From the NCBI RefSeq assembly GCF_032118995.1, contig NC_092651.1, positions 15,439,349-15,503,348 of the forward strand: 64,000 bases of DNA, in the 5' to 3' direction. Origin of the DNA: Asterias amurensis. Taxonomy: Eukaryota > Echinodermata > Asteroidea > Forcipulatida > Asteriidae. Below, piece after piece: positions 11,701 to 19,962 of this stretch (its first letter is position 1; each line of letters opens with the position of its first letter). The notes under the pieces were generated by a model. That model saw only the letters and a list, made by a program, of their open reading frames with translations. It did no database searches and had not been told where the DNA came from. The translations under genes and the position numbers were made by a program.

Positions 11701-14700
11701 GTTTTTGAAAACAACAGTGAAAGTCACAGAGCAATGTTTTCAGGAAAGTTGCATAAATTTGTTGTCGTGCTAAAATAATTTTTGTCTTCTCATTGAGAGA
11801 AAAACTATTTTTGTGAAATTGTTTTACTCATTTCTCAATGACTGTGTAACATTACGTAAATCTGTGATCTTCACGATTTTTGTTTCTTACCAATTCTGTA
11901 ACGTTCCTTTAAATGAAGAGTTTCCTCAGAGTTTCATATGAAAAAGAGGTAAATCTAGTGCATGTATATAACAGGGTGAGGTTCATTCCATGTACAGCCA
12001 GGAGCTTCCTTTGATCGTGACGACCCAGCCCCTATAATTTCATTATGATGTGAATTGAATTGTGTGCCTCATTTTTGAAAGGGCAAAGGCACCAGGGCAT
12101 TTTCTCCTTTGGTAAAGGGCACCCTAAGAGGAAATTGTAAATTTCTACTGGAGCATTTCAAGGGCACCAAGCCAATGACATGGGCCCAATTTCATAACCT
12201 TGTAAGCATAAAAACCTGCTAATCACAGAAAAGTGTTGCTTAACAGAAACAGGTTACCAGCCAAAAGTACATTAAAGGAACACGTTGGGAGTCAAATTGT
12301 TGACTCCCATAAATGGCCGACCGTGTTAGTTCGCAAAGCAAAAGGAAAACCATGCAATTTTGAGGCAAATTTGTGTGGATCATTGTATTCTACTTTTAAA
12401 ACATCTTTCCAGCCATTATTATGCATTTTATAACAAATGGTTACAAATGCTTTTTATAGACCAACTCGTCCGATCCAAGGCAACGTGTTCCTTTAAGTTT
12501 AGACTGTTGTGACTGATGCCCCACTCAATTTTTGCTTAGCAATGATATTTTTCAAGCAGTATTTTCTGCTTTAAACCGCTTATAAAATTGAGCTCAGAGG
12601 GCATGGAGGCAATCGCCTTTGTTGCCTCCGTGAAGTAACAGGCCTGCTTACCATTTCTAATGGGATGGTTGGATGTCCTAGTGAAGTATTGCCTCCCATC
12701 ACACTGTCTCTGTACTCCATGATGTCGTTCATCGGGTGTGAACAGCGATGGAGGGGAATAGAAGGGGTGAGGCGTCCCAAGATCAACCTTGAATATCGGA
12801 ATTAAAACTTTGAAAATTACACCACAGCTCCAAACTCTTTCACTCGTAAAAGTTTACTATTTAATTTGATTATGTCTATTTCCAGAAGAGTTGTGGAGTA
12901 TCTTTGAAATTGAGTCCGAAAACACTGGTGACCAAGACCCAATTTCAAGCCTGTTAAAGACACTGGACACTATTGGTAATTGTCAAAGACCAGTCTTCTC
13001 ACTTGGTGTATCTCAACATATGCATAAAATAACAAACCTGTGAAAATTTGAGCTCAATTGGTTGTCGAAGTTGCAAGATAATAATGAAAGAAAGTTACCT
13101 TGTTACACAAAGTCGTGTGCTTTCGGATGCTTGATTTTGAGACCTCAAATTCTAGATCTGAGGTCTCGAAATCAAATTTGTGGAAAATTACTTCTTTCTT
13201 GAAAACTACGTTACTTCAGAGGGAGCCGTTTCTCACAATGTTTTATACTATCAACAGCTCTCCATTACTTGTAACCAAGTAAGTTTTCATGCTAATTATT
13301 ATTTTGAGTAATTACCAATAGTGTCCACTGCCTTTACAAACATTGCTTAGCACAACCAAAATTACATTAAGTTTGCAGTTTGTTTTCCGCTCAACTGTTG
13401 CTTAGCAAAGAAGTTTGTCGAGCAGCATTTTCTGCTTGACATTTTATACGACATTGGGCACAGTTAGTTTTTAAGTTAGACCCCCCTTGGCATGGAGTTT
13501 GGCAAGGCCAAAGAATTCAACAATGGCCCTTTCCAATCCTCGTCTTAGATTAGGTTTTATGTTGGAAACACTGTGAAAAATGTTAGCTGCCCAAAAAGTG
13601 TAAAAATTACCTCATCACTGGCTTTACGATGCCTGGAGGGCGTTTCACCAATATCAGAGAAATGTTTGAGGGATGCAACTCCTTCAAGACTTTCTACTTG
13701 GGGCTCCTTACATTCCAGGTCCTTGCCAGAGTCTCCTGAAAGTGAAAGTATGAAAGTTGTAAGAAATTATTTGCTCAGGGATTCATAGACCAGTCACACT
13801 ATGTACATGTACATGTGTAAAGCCCGGTTCATACTCCCTGCAAGTGCAAAAATGCAAAGCAAATTTTGACGCTACAAACAGTTGAGATGTGCTCAACTCC
13901 TGCGCAACTGTGCGTGATGAAGATAAACAAGCAACACCCTATACATGAAACATCCCTTTATGAAACAATCCACACAGCTAACAGCCTGCAACATGCAAGT
14001 CCAGCTTCCTTCTGGAGATAGTCTCAGCAAACCGGTTGAAATATCAAGTTGTTAAAGACACTGGACACTATTGGTAATTGTCACATTTGGTGTATCTCAA
14101 CATGCATAAAATAACAAACCTGTGAAAATTTGAGCTCAATCGGCCGTCGAAGTTGCAAGATATTAATGAAAGAAAAAAAAACTTGTCGCAACATGGTCAC
14201 ACGAAGTTGTGTACTTTCAGATGCTTGATTTCGAGACCTCAGATTCTAAATCTGAGGTCTCAAAATCAAATTCATGGAAAATTACTTCTTTCTCAAAAAC
14301 TAGGTCACTTCAGAGTGAGCTGTTTCTCACAATGTTTTAAATACTGTCAACCTCTCCCCATTACTCGTTACCAAGTAAGATTTTATGCTAATAATTATTT
14401 TGAGTAACTACTAATAGTGTCCACTGCCTTAAAACCACCTTAGCCCAATTTCATAGAGCTGCTTTTAAGCACAAGAAGCACAACAAAGGTACGCTTACAA
14501 GAACAAGCTTACCAAACAAAATTACCATCTCACATGTGCAGTGTTCTATCTGTGACTGGTGTCCTGCTTACTTATTGCTAAGCATGGTTTTTTAAGCAGT
14601 GTTGTCTGCCTCAGCAGCTCTATGAAATTTGGCCTACTTCTTTTCAGAACATCAACAACACATAGAGAGTTATTTCACAATGTGCAAAACCTTACTCAAC

Positions 14701-14962
14701 AGTCGACCATGTTTTTAGAATGTGACTTGGACCACTTACCACCATTACTTGCAGCTTTCTCAAACCAGTTGGGGTCCACCGGTCCCAAGTCATCTCTGTC
14801 GACTCCGTTAAGGAGTGAGGAGAAACCAGTGGATGAGGATTCACATCGTGAGCCACCTTTCCCTTTGAAGAGGAGGGGACGCTTGGTGCGTCCACTCAGT
14901 TGGCGTATGTTGGTGCTGCTGAGTTGCGAATGAAAGCTCCCTTTCACAGAGACAGACTTCAT
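753..14962 (-). CDS. BRCA2: BRCA2 homologue, 5' seven coding exons (3' part outside window)
   Basis: Homologous-recombination mediator that loads RAD51 on single-stranded DNA in the nucleus. Coding exons in transcript order: 14962-14740, 13735-13611, 12787-12652, 11578-11319, 10417-10265, 9855-7920 and 5741-753. All junctions are GT/AG and the phases agree throughout (1,0,1,0,0,1,1), giving about 2607 residues. Diagnostic parts are a PALB2-binding motif (LGPVDPNWFEKA, near residues 59-70), a LSWTSSLATP segment matching human BRCA2 residues 193-201, and 19 BRC repeats in the last exon. The helical/OB-fold DNA-binding domain and the C-terminal RAD51 site are not encoded here; the last donor (GTAAAC at 752) points to exons beyond the left edge. 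The start ATG at 14962 is the first in-frame ATG after a plausible 5'UTR acceptor. Identity is very secure; individual small-exon borders are good but untested by transcripts. Confidence 0.97.
1036..5049 (-). repeat. BRCA2: Array of 19 BRC (RAD51-binding) repeats inside BRCA2
   Basis: The GF codons of repeats 1-19 lie at 5044-5049, 4840-4845, 4690-4695, 4540-4545, 4390-4395, 4240-4245, 3946-3951, 3841-3846, 2878-2883, 2686-2691, 2539-2544, 2278-2283, 2047-2052, 1858-1863, 1657-1662, 1534-1539, 1411-1416, 1288-1293 and 1114-1119. Repeats 1-8 follow GF(S/A)SASGKxIxIS; repeats 9-19 follow GF(Q/S)TASGxKVxVS. Repeats 2-6 are spaced exactly 150 bp and repeats 16-18 exactly 123 bp. Repeat 13 is degenerate: FQTT in place of FxTA, and VVVE in place of LFxE. 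Confidence 0.95.
5830..6006. mobile_element. Short repeat with CAGGCCTG ends, copy 1
   Basis: Begins CAGGCCTGTATGCTTCGTTT and ends GTGAAGTATCAGGCCTG. The body contains GGGCACCAAGGCATTTTC-like and GGAGGCAATCGCCTTCGTTG segments, with a small hairpin around GAGGCAA/TTGCCTC. Related copies lie at 12056-12646 (interrupted), 31497-31679, 54645-54742 and 62683-62805. No coding capacity. Confidence 0.7.
6215..6595. mobile_element. MITE, family A, variant ends
   Basis: Member of the main MITE family in the window, with ends of the TTAAAGGGAAGGTACAC type rather than TTAAAGGCAGTGGACAC. It shares the internal blocks CTCACTTGGTGTATCTCAAC and AGAGGGAGCCGTTTCTCACA. The central hairpin is ACTTCTAGCTAGAAGTC. 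Lies in a BRCA2 intron. Confidence 0.8.
7920..9855 (-). CDS. BRCA2: BRCA2 coding exon 6 (large, human exon-10-like)
   Basis: A 1936-base exon encoding 645 residues, entered in phase 0 after acceptor AATGTTTTTTAG and left in phase 1 at donor GTATGG. The protein is mostly disordered, acidic and Ser/Thr-rich, with no BRC repeat. Recognisable patches are FFFLTPPQTRSRIANLKKQK followed by a basic, helical KEIEERIHQ stretch, and SPDIFSQISPEFVNAL. Its position directly before the BRC exon matches human exon 10. The frame is open about 39 codons upstream of the first internal ATG (9738), so that ATG is not the gene start. Confidence 0.92.
10265..10417 (-). CDS. BRCA2: BRCA2 coding exon 5: conserved SWxSSLATP segment
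   Basis: A 153-base, 51-codon exon in phase 0 at both ends (acceptor TATTTTTTAG, donor GTAAGA). It encodes STPVRMSVSLGADLND, then NLSWTSSLATPQG. The latter aligns with human DMSWSSSLATPPT, which contains Ser193, a PLK1 phosphorylation site linked to mitotic and midbody functions. The Ser-Trp pair and SSLATP are preserved. This strongly supports BRCA2 rather than another BRC-repeat protein. Confidence 0.92.
10446..10817. mobile_element. MITE, family A
   Basis: Ends TTAAAGGCAATGGACACGTT and, inverted, GTCCAGTGCCTTTAA. The central hairpin is CTTCAGGCCTGAAG. Sits in the BRCA2 intron just upstream of coding exon 5. Confidence 0.8.
11319..11578 (-). CDS. BRCA2: BRCA2 coding exon 4
   Basis: A 260-base exon with acceptor TATCTACACAG and donor GTGAGT, entered in phase 1 and left in phase 0. 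It encodes 86 residues rich in Ser/Thr-Pro (TPSLVPITP, QTPSLLGDSPF, FKTPSSLMKL, FTTPGPC), which are potential CDK/PLK1 docking sites. It corresponds to the human region between the PALB2 motif and the MSWSSSLATP segment. Confidence 0.82.
12056..12646. mobile_element. Three-level nested insertion (CAGGCCTG repeat / GGGCCC MITE / AACACGTTG MITE)
   Basis: The outer CAGGCCTG-type repeat is split: left part about 12056-12181, right part about 12596-12646. Inside is a palindromic MITE (12182-12595) starting GGGCCCAATTTCATAA and ending TTATAAAATTGAGCTC. That MITE is itself split by an inner element (12273-12498) with inverted ends TTAAAGGAACACGTTG and CAACGTGTTCCTTTAA. The order of insertion is readable from the interruption pattern. 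Confidence 0.75.
12273..12498. mobile_element. Innermost MITE with AACACGTTG terminal repeats
   Basis: Inverted ends ATTAAAGGAACACGTTGGG and CAACGTGTTCCTTTAA are separated by about 195 bases. An internal palindrome GGAGTCAAATTGTTGACTCC lies next to the left end. No coding capacity. Confidence 0.75.
12652..12787 (-). CDS. BRCA2: BRCA2 coding exon 3
   Basis: A 136-base exon starting in phase 0 (acceptor TTCAAG, a weak pyrimidine tract) and ending at GTAAGC in phase 1. It encodes 45 residues including SPPSLFTPDER, resembling the human NLFKTPQRKP segment that follows the PALB2 motif. The exon lies immediately beside a nested transposon cluster (12056-12646), whose right edge ends only a few bases from the splice donor. 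Confidence 0.78.
12953..13336. mobile_element. MITE, family A
   Basis: Near full-length copy with ends TTAAAGACACTGGACACTAT and ATAGTGTCCACTGCCTTTA. The central long hairpin is GAGACCTCAAATT...ATCTGAGGTCTCG. In a BRCA2 intron. Confidence 0.85.
13611..13735 (-). CDS. BRCA2: BRCA2 coding exon 2
   Basis: A 125-base exon with acceptor TTTCACTTTCAG and donor GTAATT. It takes one base from the previous exon and reads 41 open codons ending in phase 0. The sequence is acidic and low in recognisable motifs (GDSGKDLECKEPQV...SRHRKASDE). It is placed here by phase continuity and splice sites rather than strong homology. An opposite-strand open frame covers the same bases and is a shadow. Confidence 0.78.
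14052..14433. mobile_element. MITE, family A
   Basis: Near full-length copy in the first BRCA2 coding intron. It shares the TTTCGAGACCTCAGATTC hairpin centre with the copy at 12953-13336, and a short deletion removes part of the left subterminal block. Confidence 0.85.
14443..14634. mobile_element. Palindromic MITE, family B (GGGCCCAATTTCAT ends)
   Basis: Ends CCCAATTTCATAGAGCTGCT and, inverted, CAGCTCTATGAAATTTGGCC. It lies directly beside the family A MITE, so two unrelated elements abut within about 100 bases of the first BRCA2 coding exon. Confidence 0.75.
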
Positions 14963-14975
14963 GTTGACATATCAC
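14740..14975 (-). CDS. BRCA2: BRCA2 coding exon 1: start codon and PALB2-binding motif
   Basis: The acceptor CTATCAATCCTCAG precedes 13 bases of 5'UTR and the ATG at 14960-14962. The exon encodes 74 residues plus one base and ends at a GTAAGT donor (14739). Residues 58-72 read DLGPVDPNWFEKAAS, matching the human PALB2-binding helix (LGPISLNWFEELSS), including the Trp and Phe that insert into the PALB2 WD40 domain. The preceding ~55 residues are basic and Ser-rich and longer than the human leader, which reaches this motif by about residue 24. Human BRCA2 likewise begins translation in its second exon. Confidence 0.9.
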
Positions 14976-15736
14976 CTGAGGATTGATAGAAAGATCTAGA
15001 ACTTCAGCTGATTGTCCAGGAGGGTCCAAAATATATGACACGCTTGGCTCGGATTGTTTGCTTCCCATTAACTTTACTCAAAAATTGTTGAATTGAATTC
15101 CAGAGGATTTTAAAGCTGGAGTACACATAGCCCTGTTAGGACGTCAGTCAGTGCCACTGCACTGAAGTCCTGGGTATAAAGGTTCTTTACAATGCGAACA
15201 CAAATTTTACTACAATTTTCTTTATTTTTTACCTGATTTGAGAAGATGAAATTCCTTTCAAATATTCATAGTGTCCCTCACTTTATTTTCAACGAGTTCA
15301 CAGCTAATAAATATATCCATGGTAGAAACTATTTCCAAAAATATGTCAAAGTTCTGCACTGGCGATGTGATCATCATGTACCATGTATTGATAGTGTGAG
15401 CCCAAGTGCGCATGGCTTTGAGTGCAGTGCCGTAATTTGCATTATTTTGCCGTTATTTGCCGACAACTGGGTAGGTGCCGTCCGCGTCAACTCGCCTTCA
15501 ACTCCTCCAATATACATTTAAAATCCAGGAGGCTTATAACTGTAAAGTATAACAGCTCAAATAGAATTTTATAAGTTTCAGGTTGAATTTCGGTTACAAA
15601 ACTCTAGGCTTTTTTTCTTGTGAAAAAAAAATATATTTCTAAGCAGCAAAGCTGTCTGCCGCCATCTTGCTTTTTCACATGGCTTCTTGGAATTGTACAT
15701 ATGGGCGGACAACAGAGGGCGCTTTCCTGCATGCGT

Positions 15737-15819
15737 ATATTTTTTCCCAGGACAGATGAGGCCACTTAGCATGCGCTGATAATATGGTAAGTGACCACAT
15801 CTGTCCTGGGAAAAAATAT
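15737..15819. repeat. Inverted repeat (hairpin)
   Basis: ATATTTTTTCCCAGGACAGA on the left is matched by CATCTGTCCTGGGAAAAAAT on the right across about 35 bases. The arms are about 23 bases and nearly perfect. Probably the remnant of a small palindromic element in the first BRCA2 intron. Confidence 0.75.
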
Positions 15820-17339
15820 GCTTCCTAGTCCTACACATGGAATAGTCTTAGCACTAGACATCAATGCTCGGTACCGCATAGTACCGGTATACTATGTTCT
15901 GCGCTTTGTGTAAATTGCTCGCTGACTAATCCATCTGCTTAGTGTTTGGTTGATGCAAGTTGACGGCGATTTAGCTGCAAATAGTAGACCGACAGTGATC
16001 AAATTCAACAATTTTAAATAAAGCCTTCTTGGAGTTCTGACTACAAGGAATATGTGAGTAAAAGTTCAGATTCCTGAGTTAGGTAGAAATATTTTCGTTA
16101 AATGTTGTAAATTTGTTCGCAATGTTACGGAATCTTTATACCCTGGACTCCCTCGCGTTGCATGCAACCGAGGAGTCCAACCTGGGCTAGAGTACACAGT
16201 GCTTGTAACAAAGTGGGTGTACATACAGGATTTAAGAAATTAATGTAATTGTTAATGATGTCAGTAACGGAGATCAGTCATTCACTCATCAACTTCATCC
16301 ATTATTACCGGTATTATTAAATAATAATTATTATTTATTCCCCTCAACAATTACAAGAACACCGACTTGTCTTGGCACACTGTCACAAGTTGTTTCACTG
16401 ACGACTTGTCAAGGTGTTGAGTTGTCTGACCGGCTAAGTTGTATGGCCCATCAAGTCGTGAATGTCAGACTGTCGACAGACGAGACGAGTATAGTTGTCT
16501 GACATCAGAAAATGTGTCCCTCGCTCTTTTCTTTAATTGTGAGGAGGGTCATCATTCGTACACTCAATTTTACAAAAATGGAATATCTCATTTGAGTAAA
16601 TTTTTATTTCAACGAATGATAAAGTTGTGGCAGGATTTCGGAAACTTTTGCAAGATGGAAAATTTCCTTATCCTGCCACCACTTTTTCACAAATTTTTAC
16701 CCCAAAAAGTGAATTTTATTTAACAAGGACACAGGAGTATCTCTGTACTTTGTTAATAAATAAAACTAGATACTATTCCTAATTTAATTAAAATTGATTT
16801 AACAATTTAAGACGTTAAGTGACAAAATGATGGCAGGATACAGAAACTTTTCCCACCCAAGTCATAATAACAAAAATTAGCACAGGCCCAGCCAGTGCCA
16901 CTCCTTTTTCACTAACTTGTTTTTACCAAAAAATGTTAGTTTTATTTTAAGGGGTATCTTATTTATTCTATTTAAGTAAAATAGATACTATTTCTAATTA
17001 ATGACTCGACGAATAAACTATAAAAGTGGTGGTAGGATACGCATTTGACAACATGCGCATGCAAACTCATGCTTCACAGGTCTGCTGCACCACCGACCGA
17101 CTGCTGACTCAGCCTCAGCAGTGAATCTTCAACAAGTTGTCAACAACAGCTAGCTGAACTGAACTTAATTAACTAAGAATAAAATTAGCCGTTTTTAATT
17201 TGGCATTACCAAGAGTGCAAGACCAACCTTCCCTTTTCAGTGTACGCTATAATGACTGCCTCGTTGTTAAGATAAATTTATACGCAATGAACATTTCTAC
17301 TTACATCTTGAAAATGTTTTGTCGACAAACTTGTCTACC

Positions 17340-17372
17340 TCATTTCTGCGCAGACGTTCTCCTCGTCGCCAT
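17340..17372 (-). promoter_or_regulatory. Short upstream ORF in probable BRCA2 5'UTR
   Basis: ATG in good context (GAAAATGGCG) opens a 10-residue frame, MATRRTSAQK, ending in TGA at 17340-17342, upstream of the splice donor. If the exon is real, ribosomes would meet this start before the BRCA2 start. It could equally be the N-terminus of an alternative first exon, but the stop prevents fusion to BRCA2. Confidence 0.3.
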
Positions 17373-17394
17373 TTTCTTTGCAAATTCGCACGCC

Positions 17395-17402
17395 GCGCCA
17401 AA
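17395..17402 (-). promoter_or_regulatory. E2F-like site at the BRCA2 5' end
   Basis: The minus strand reads TTTGGCGC followed by GGCG, matching the E2F consensus TTTSSCGC, in the most CpG-rich patch for several kilobases. E2F control fits an S-phase recombination gene, but an 8-base match alone is weak evidence. Confidence 0.35.
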
Positions 17403-17927
17403 CGCAATGCATTATGGTAGATACTAAACTTGTACAAGTCTGTTTTGTTCACAAGTTTAAAACTTTTTTGGTGGATTTGGGGACAAGTCGTTAAATGTTT
17501 GTCGCTGTGATAGCGTAGCTCTCTCGCCAGTACTATAGGGAGAATGCTGTCACCTCCGCCATTATTCTGCTCCCAATTGCAAGAGCAGTATTGAATCGCG
17601 TGAGAACCATTACTGCGAAAAATATTTAACGACTTGTCCACAAGTCCAAGTTATAGAAAGGCTTATTTTTATCGTCTGCAAAAAAGTGCCTCAAAGACAG
17701 AATGGATACAATGATTTCATTGGATAAACATGCAGTGACGTCAGCTTTCCATAATATGTGTTTTGATTGGTCCGAGGTGATGCGGGTGGTTAGCTGACGC
17801 ACATCACCTTGGACCAATCAAAACAAAGACATGGACAGCTTATTTGTCTCAAGATGGTTGTCTGTACGCAATGTTATAACACTACTATTCACACTCACAA
17901 ACTGTTTACTAGCATGTAATGTATAAT

Positions 17928-18200
17928 TGGTTTGCGGTAACACCATGTGTGTATCTACTTGCCAGGTAGAGTTTGTTCTCAGAAAACTGTCTTGCTTAAT
18001 TCTACTACCGCGGAGTAGATTGTTCGGGTGTTCGGGAGACTTCTCAGTTCTTAACAGAACTGTCCTGCTATTACCCAGGCGAATGGTATAGAAATAGGCT
18101 GGGACTACTACTTATTATAGGATCGTAATTACCTGTACTACCGCGGAGTCAGTTCTTGGGTTGGTCTCAACGTTTCGACTAGCTTGCTCTTGTCATCGTG
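17928..18200. mobile_element. Penelope/hammerhead-like repeat fragment, copy 1
   Basis: Starts TTGGTTTGCGGTAACACCAT and contains ACTACCGCGGAGTAGATT twice in part. It ends CAACGTTTCGACTAGCTTGC; read on the minus strand this gives ...AGTCGAAACGTTG. Shared with 26045-26155, 45491-45952 and 63651-63850. The GATGA...GAAAC arrangement resembles the hammerhead core in terminal repeats of Penelope-like elements, but the stems are imperfect. Confidence 0.55.
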
Positions 18201-18840
18201 TAATGTTTATGTATTAAAATGTAGGTGAACTGTTGTGACTATGGACAGGGGATTAACTAGGCTTCGAAGTGTGAAGTGTGACGTCAGATGTTCAAGCTAA
18301 GTCCCCTCCCCTAATAAAACCTCGGTGGGGGAGTTCTTCCTGATTTGACTTCATGAATCAAACGAGGCCACATCGCACATCACGAGAAGGAGACGGGGTC
18401 TGGGGGGGTCACATGGTTCCTATGGGAAAATTGTCCACGTGGTTATGGCCGCACATTAGATACGATTAGGCCTAGCCATGGCGGCCCTACACTTTCGTTT
18501 TATACTACAGCACATCCAGAGGAAGAGTCATGGCTAGATTAGCCCGCAATGTGTGGGCTGGGGCAGGGGCAACTTGTGTTCATCCTATCTACTAAATTTG
18601 TTTCTTTGCGCGTGCCAAAGTGATTATTTCATGATGTTTCATGACTTCAATGCCACTCTTATGTGTACACACTTACATTCTTTACCCATTGACCTTTTCG
18701 CAAATACCCATTATGCAAGAAGCGCTAATTGTTGAATGGGGTGCTGCAGGTCTTGCGATCAAACATGCACCTCAACCACTGATATCTATATACTGACCTC
18801 AACCACGCCTAAACACGCGCGTACCAAGTGCTTGCGACAA

Positions 18841-19093
18841 GGGCCCAATTTCATAGAGCTGCTAAGCACAAAAATTTGCTTAGCATGAAATTTTTGCCTT
18901 AATGATAAAAACAGGATTACCAACCAAATTTACACGTCATTTTCAGGATAAGCAGAAAACAGCTGAATACCAGTAACAAGCAATATGCAATAAATGCAAA
19001 TTTGGTTGGTAATCCTGTTTTTATCAAGGATTAAATTTCATGCTAAGCAAATTGTTGTGCTTAGCAGCTTAGCAGCTCCATGAAATTGGGCCC
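18841..19093. mobile_element. Long palindromic MITE, family B, best-preserved copy
   Basis: The whole 253 bp folds back on itself: GGGCCCAATTTCATAGAGCT at the left is mirrored by the same sequence inverted at the right (CTCCATGAAATTGGGCCC). An inner pair AACAGGATTACCAACCAAAT / TTTGGTTGGTAATCCTGTTT adds a second matched block. Very long arms for its size; no coding capacity. Confidence 0.85.
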
Positions 19094-19962
19094 AGGTATA
19101 ATATGCACTCTGCTGCCAGAGCGTTCCAAAGTCCCCAATTGCGATATGCTACACCAAGAATTAAAACACTTTTAAAATGCTAACCCGTCAGCAAAGCATT
19201 TGATTTGAATGTTCTTTATGAAGAAACAAAATTGCCCAAGAAGATCACGTTTTAAAACTAAATGATTATTAATTAATTGGTTTATTGCCAAAATCACATG
19301 CAGCCAAAAATGCTAAATATTATTACATGACATTTATAACAATATCAATAAAGCACACAATCAAGTTGTGTTATTCAAATTCAGTTCAATCGGAGACCAC
19401 AAAATACAGAAATGGATATGCACAATCGAAAAGACAAACAGTCTGTAAGAGTAGATTATGAAAAATTATCAGTAATTGTTATTTAAAATAAAATCAGGGT
19501 CCGGGCACTGTACACTATGAAACGTATTTGATGTGGTTCTGGATTAAAGATCTAGTGTATAAAAATCCCTCCTTCCTATAAACTTCAATATTCGGTATAG
19601 TTGCTCGTCTTGGTTTACTTGAACTCAGCGACTAACTCAAGAAACGTCAAGGCCAAGAATGATATTCTAAAAGTCCTTCTCCAAAATCGTGCAGAAAATG
19701 GGTCAAAATGAGCAAGACGTGTTACAGAGTCAGCATTTCCGAGTAACACTGACCCAAAAAATCGGGGTTGGTGGCCATCTTTGACTCAGATTGGGTCAGC
19801 ATGAACCGAAAGTGGGTCGTTGCCAAATAATTCCTACACAATGACACACGAGTCAAATCTGACCTGAGAATGCGTAGCGTGTATATTATGGACTCTAAAC
19901 TGTTTTCTTTTTTTCTGGAAATTATTCTTGCCAATGACTGCAGCTTTGAGTTAATTCTAATC

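Larger units (their letters stand above)
17305..17420 (-). other. BRCA2: Probable non-coding first exon of BRCA2
   Basis: On the minus strand a GC-richer stretch ends at a near-perfect donor (TTTTCAAGAT then GTAAGTAG, donor bases at 17304 downward). It lies about 2.3 kb upstream of the acceptor for the exon with the BRCA2 start, as in human BRCA2, which has a non-coding exon 1. An E2F-like site and a short upstream open frame lie in or next to it. The upper boundary (transcription start) is a guess. No transcript evidence is available. Confidence 0.45.
14976..19962. other. BRCA2 upstream region and spacer to the FOXRED1-like gene
   Basis: Contains the first BRCA2 intron (14976-17304), the probable non-coding exon and then the intergenic spacer. 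Identifiable contents are a hairpin (15737-15819), repeats with the motif TGGCAGGATAC (about 16560-17045), a Penelope-like repeat fragment (17928-18200) and a perfect palindromic MITE (18841-19093). No further protein-coding exon is supported; all open frames are short with no recognisable domain. Confidence 0.6.

Noticed and set aside
14841..15068. Longer 5' start for BRCA2 in another frame (MGSKQSEPSVSYIL...)
   Set aside because: It is out of frame with the PALB2 motif and crosses the likely acceptor at 14976; start at 14962 preferred.
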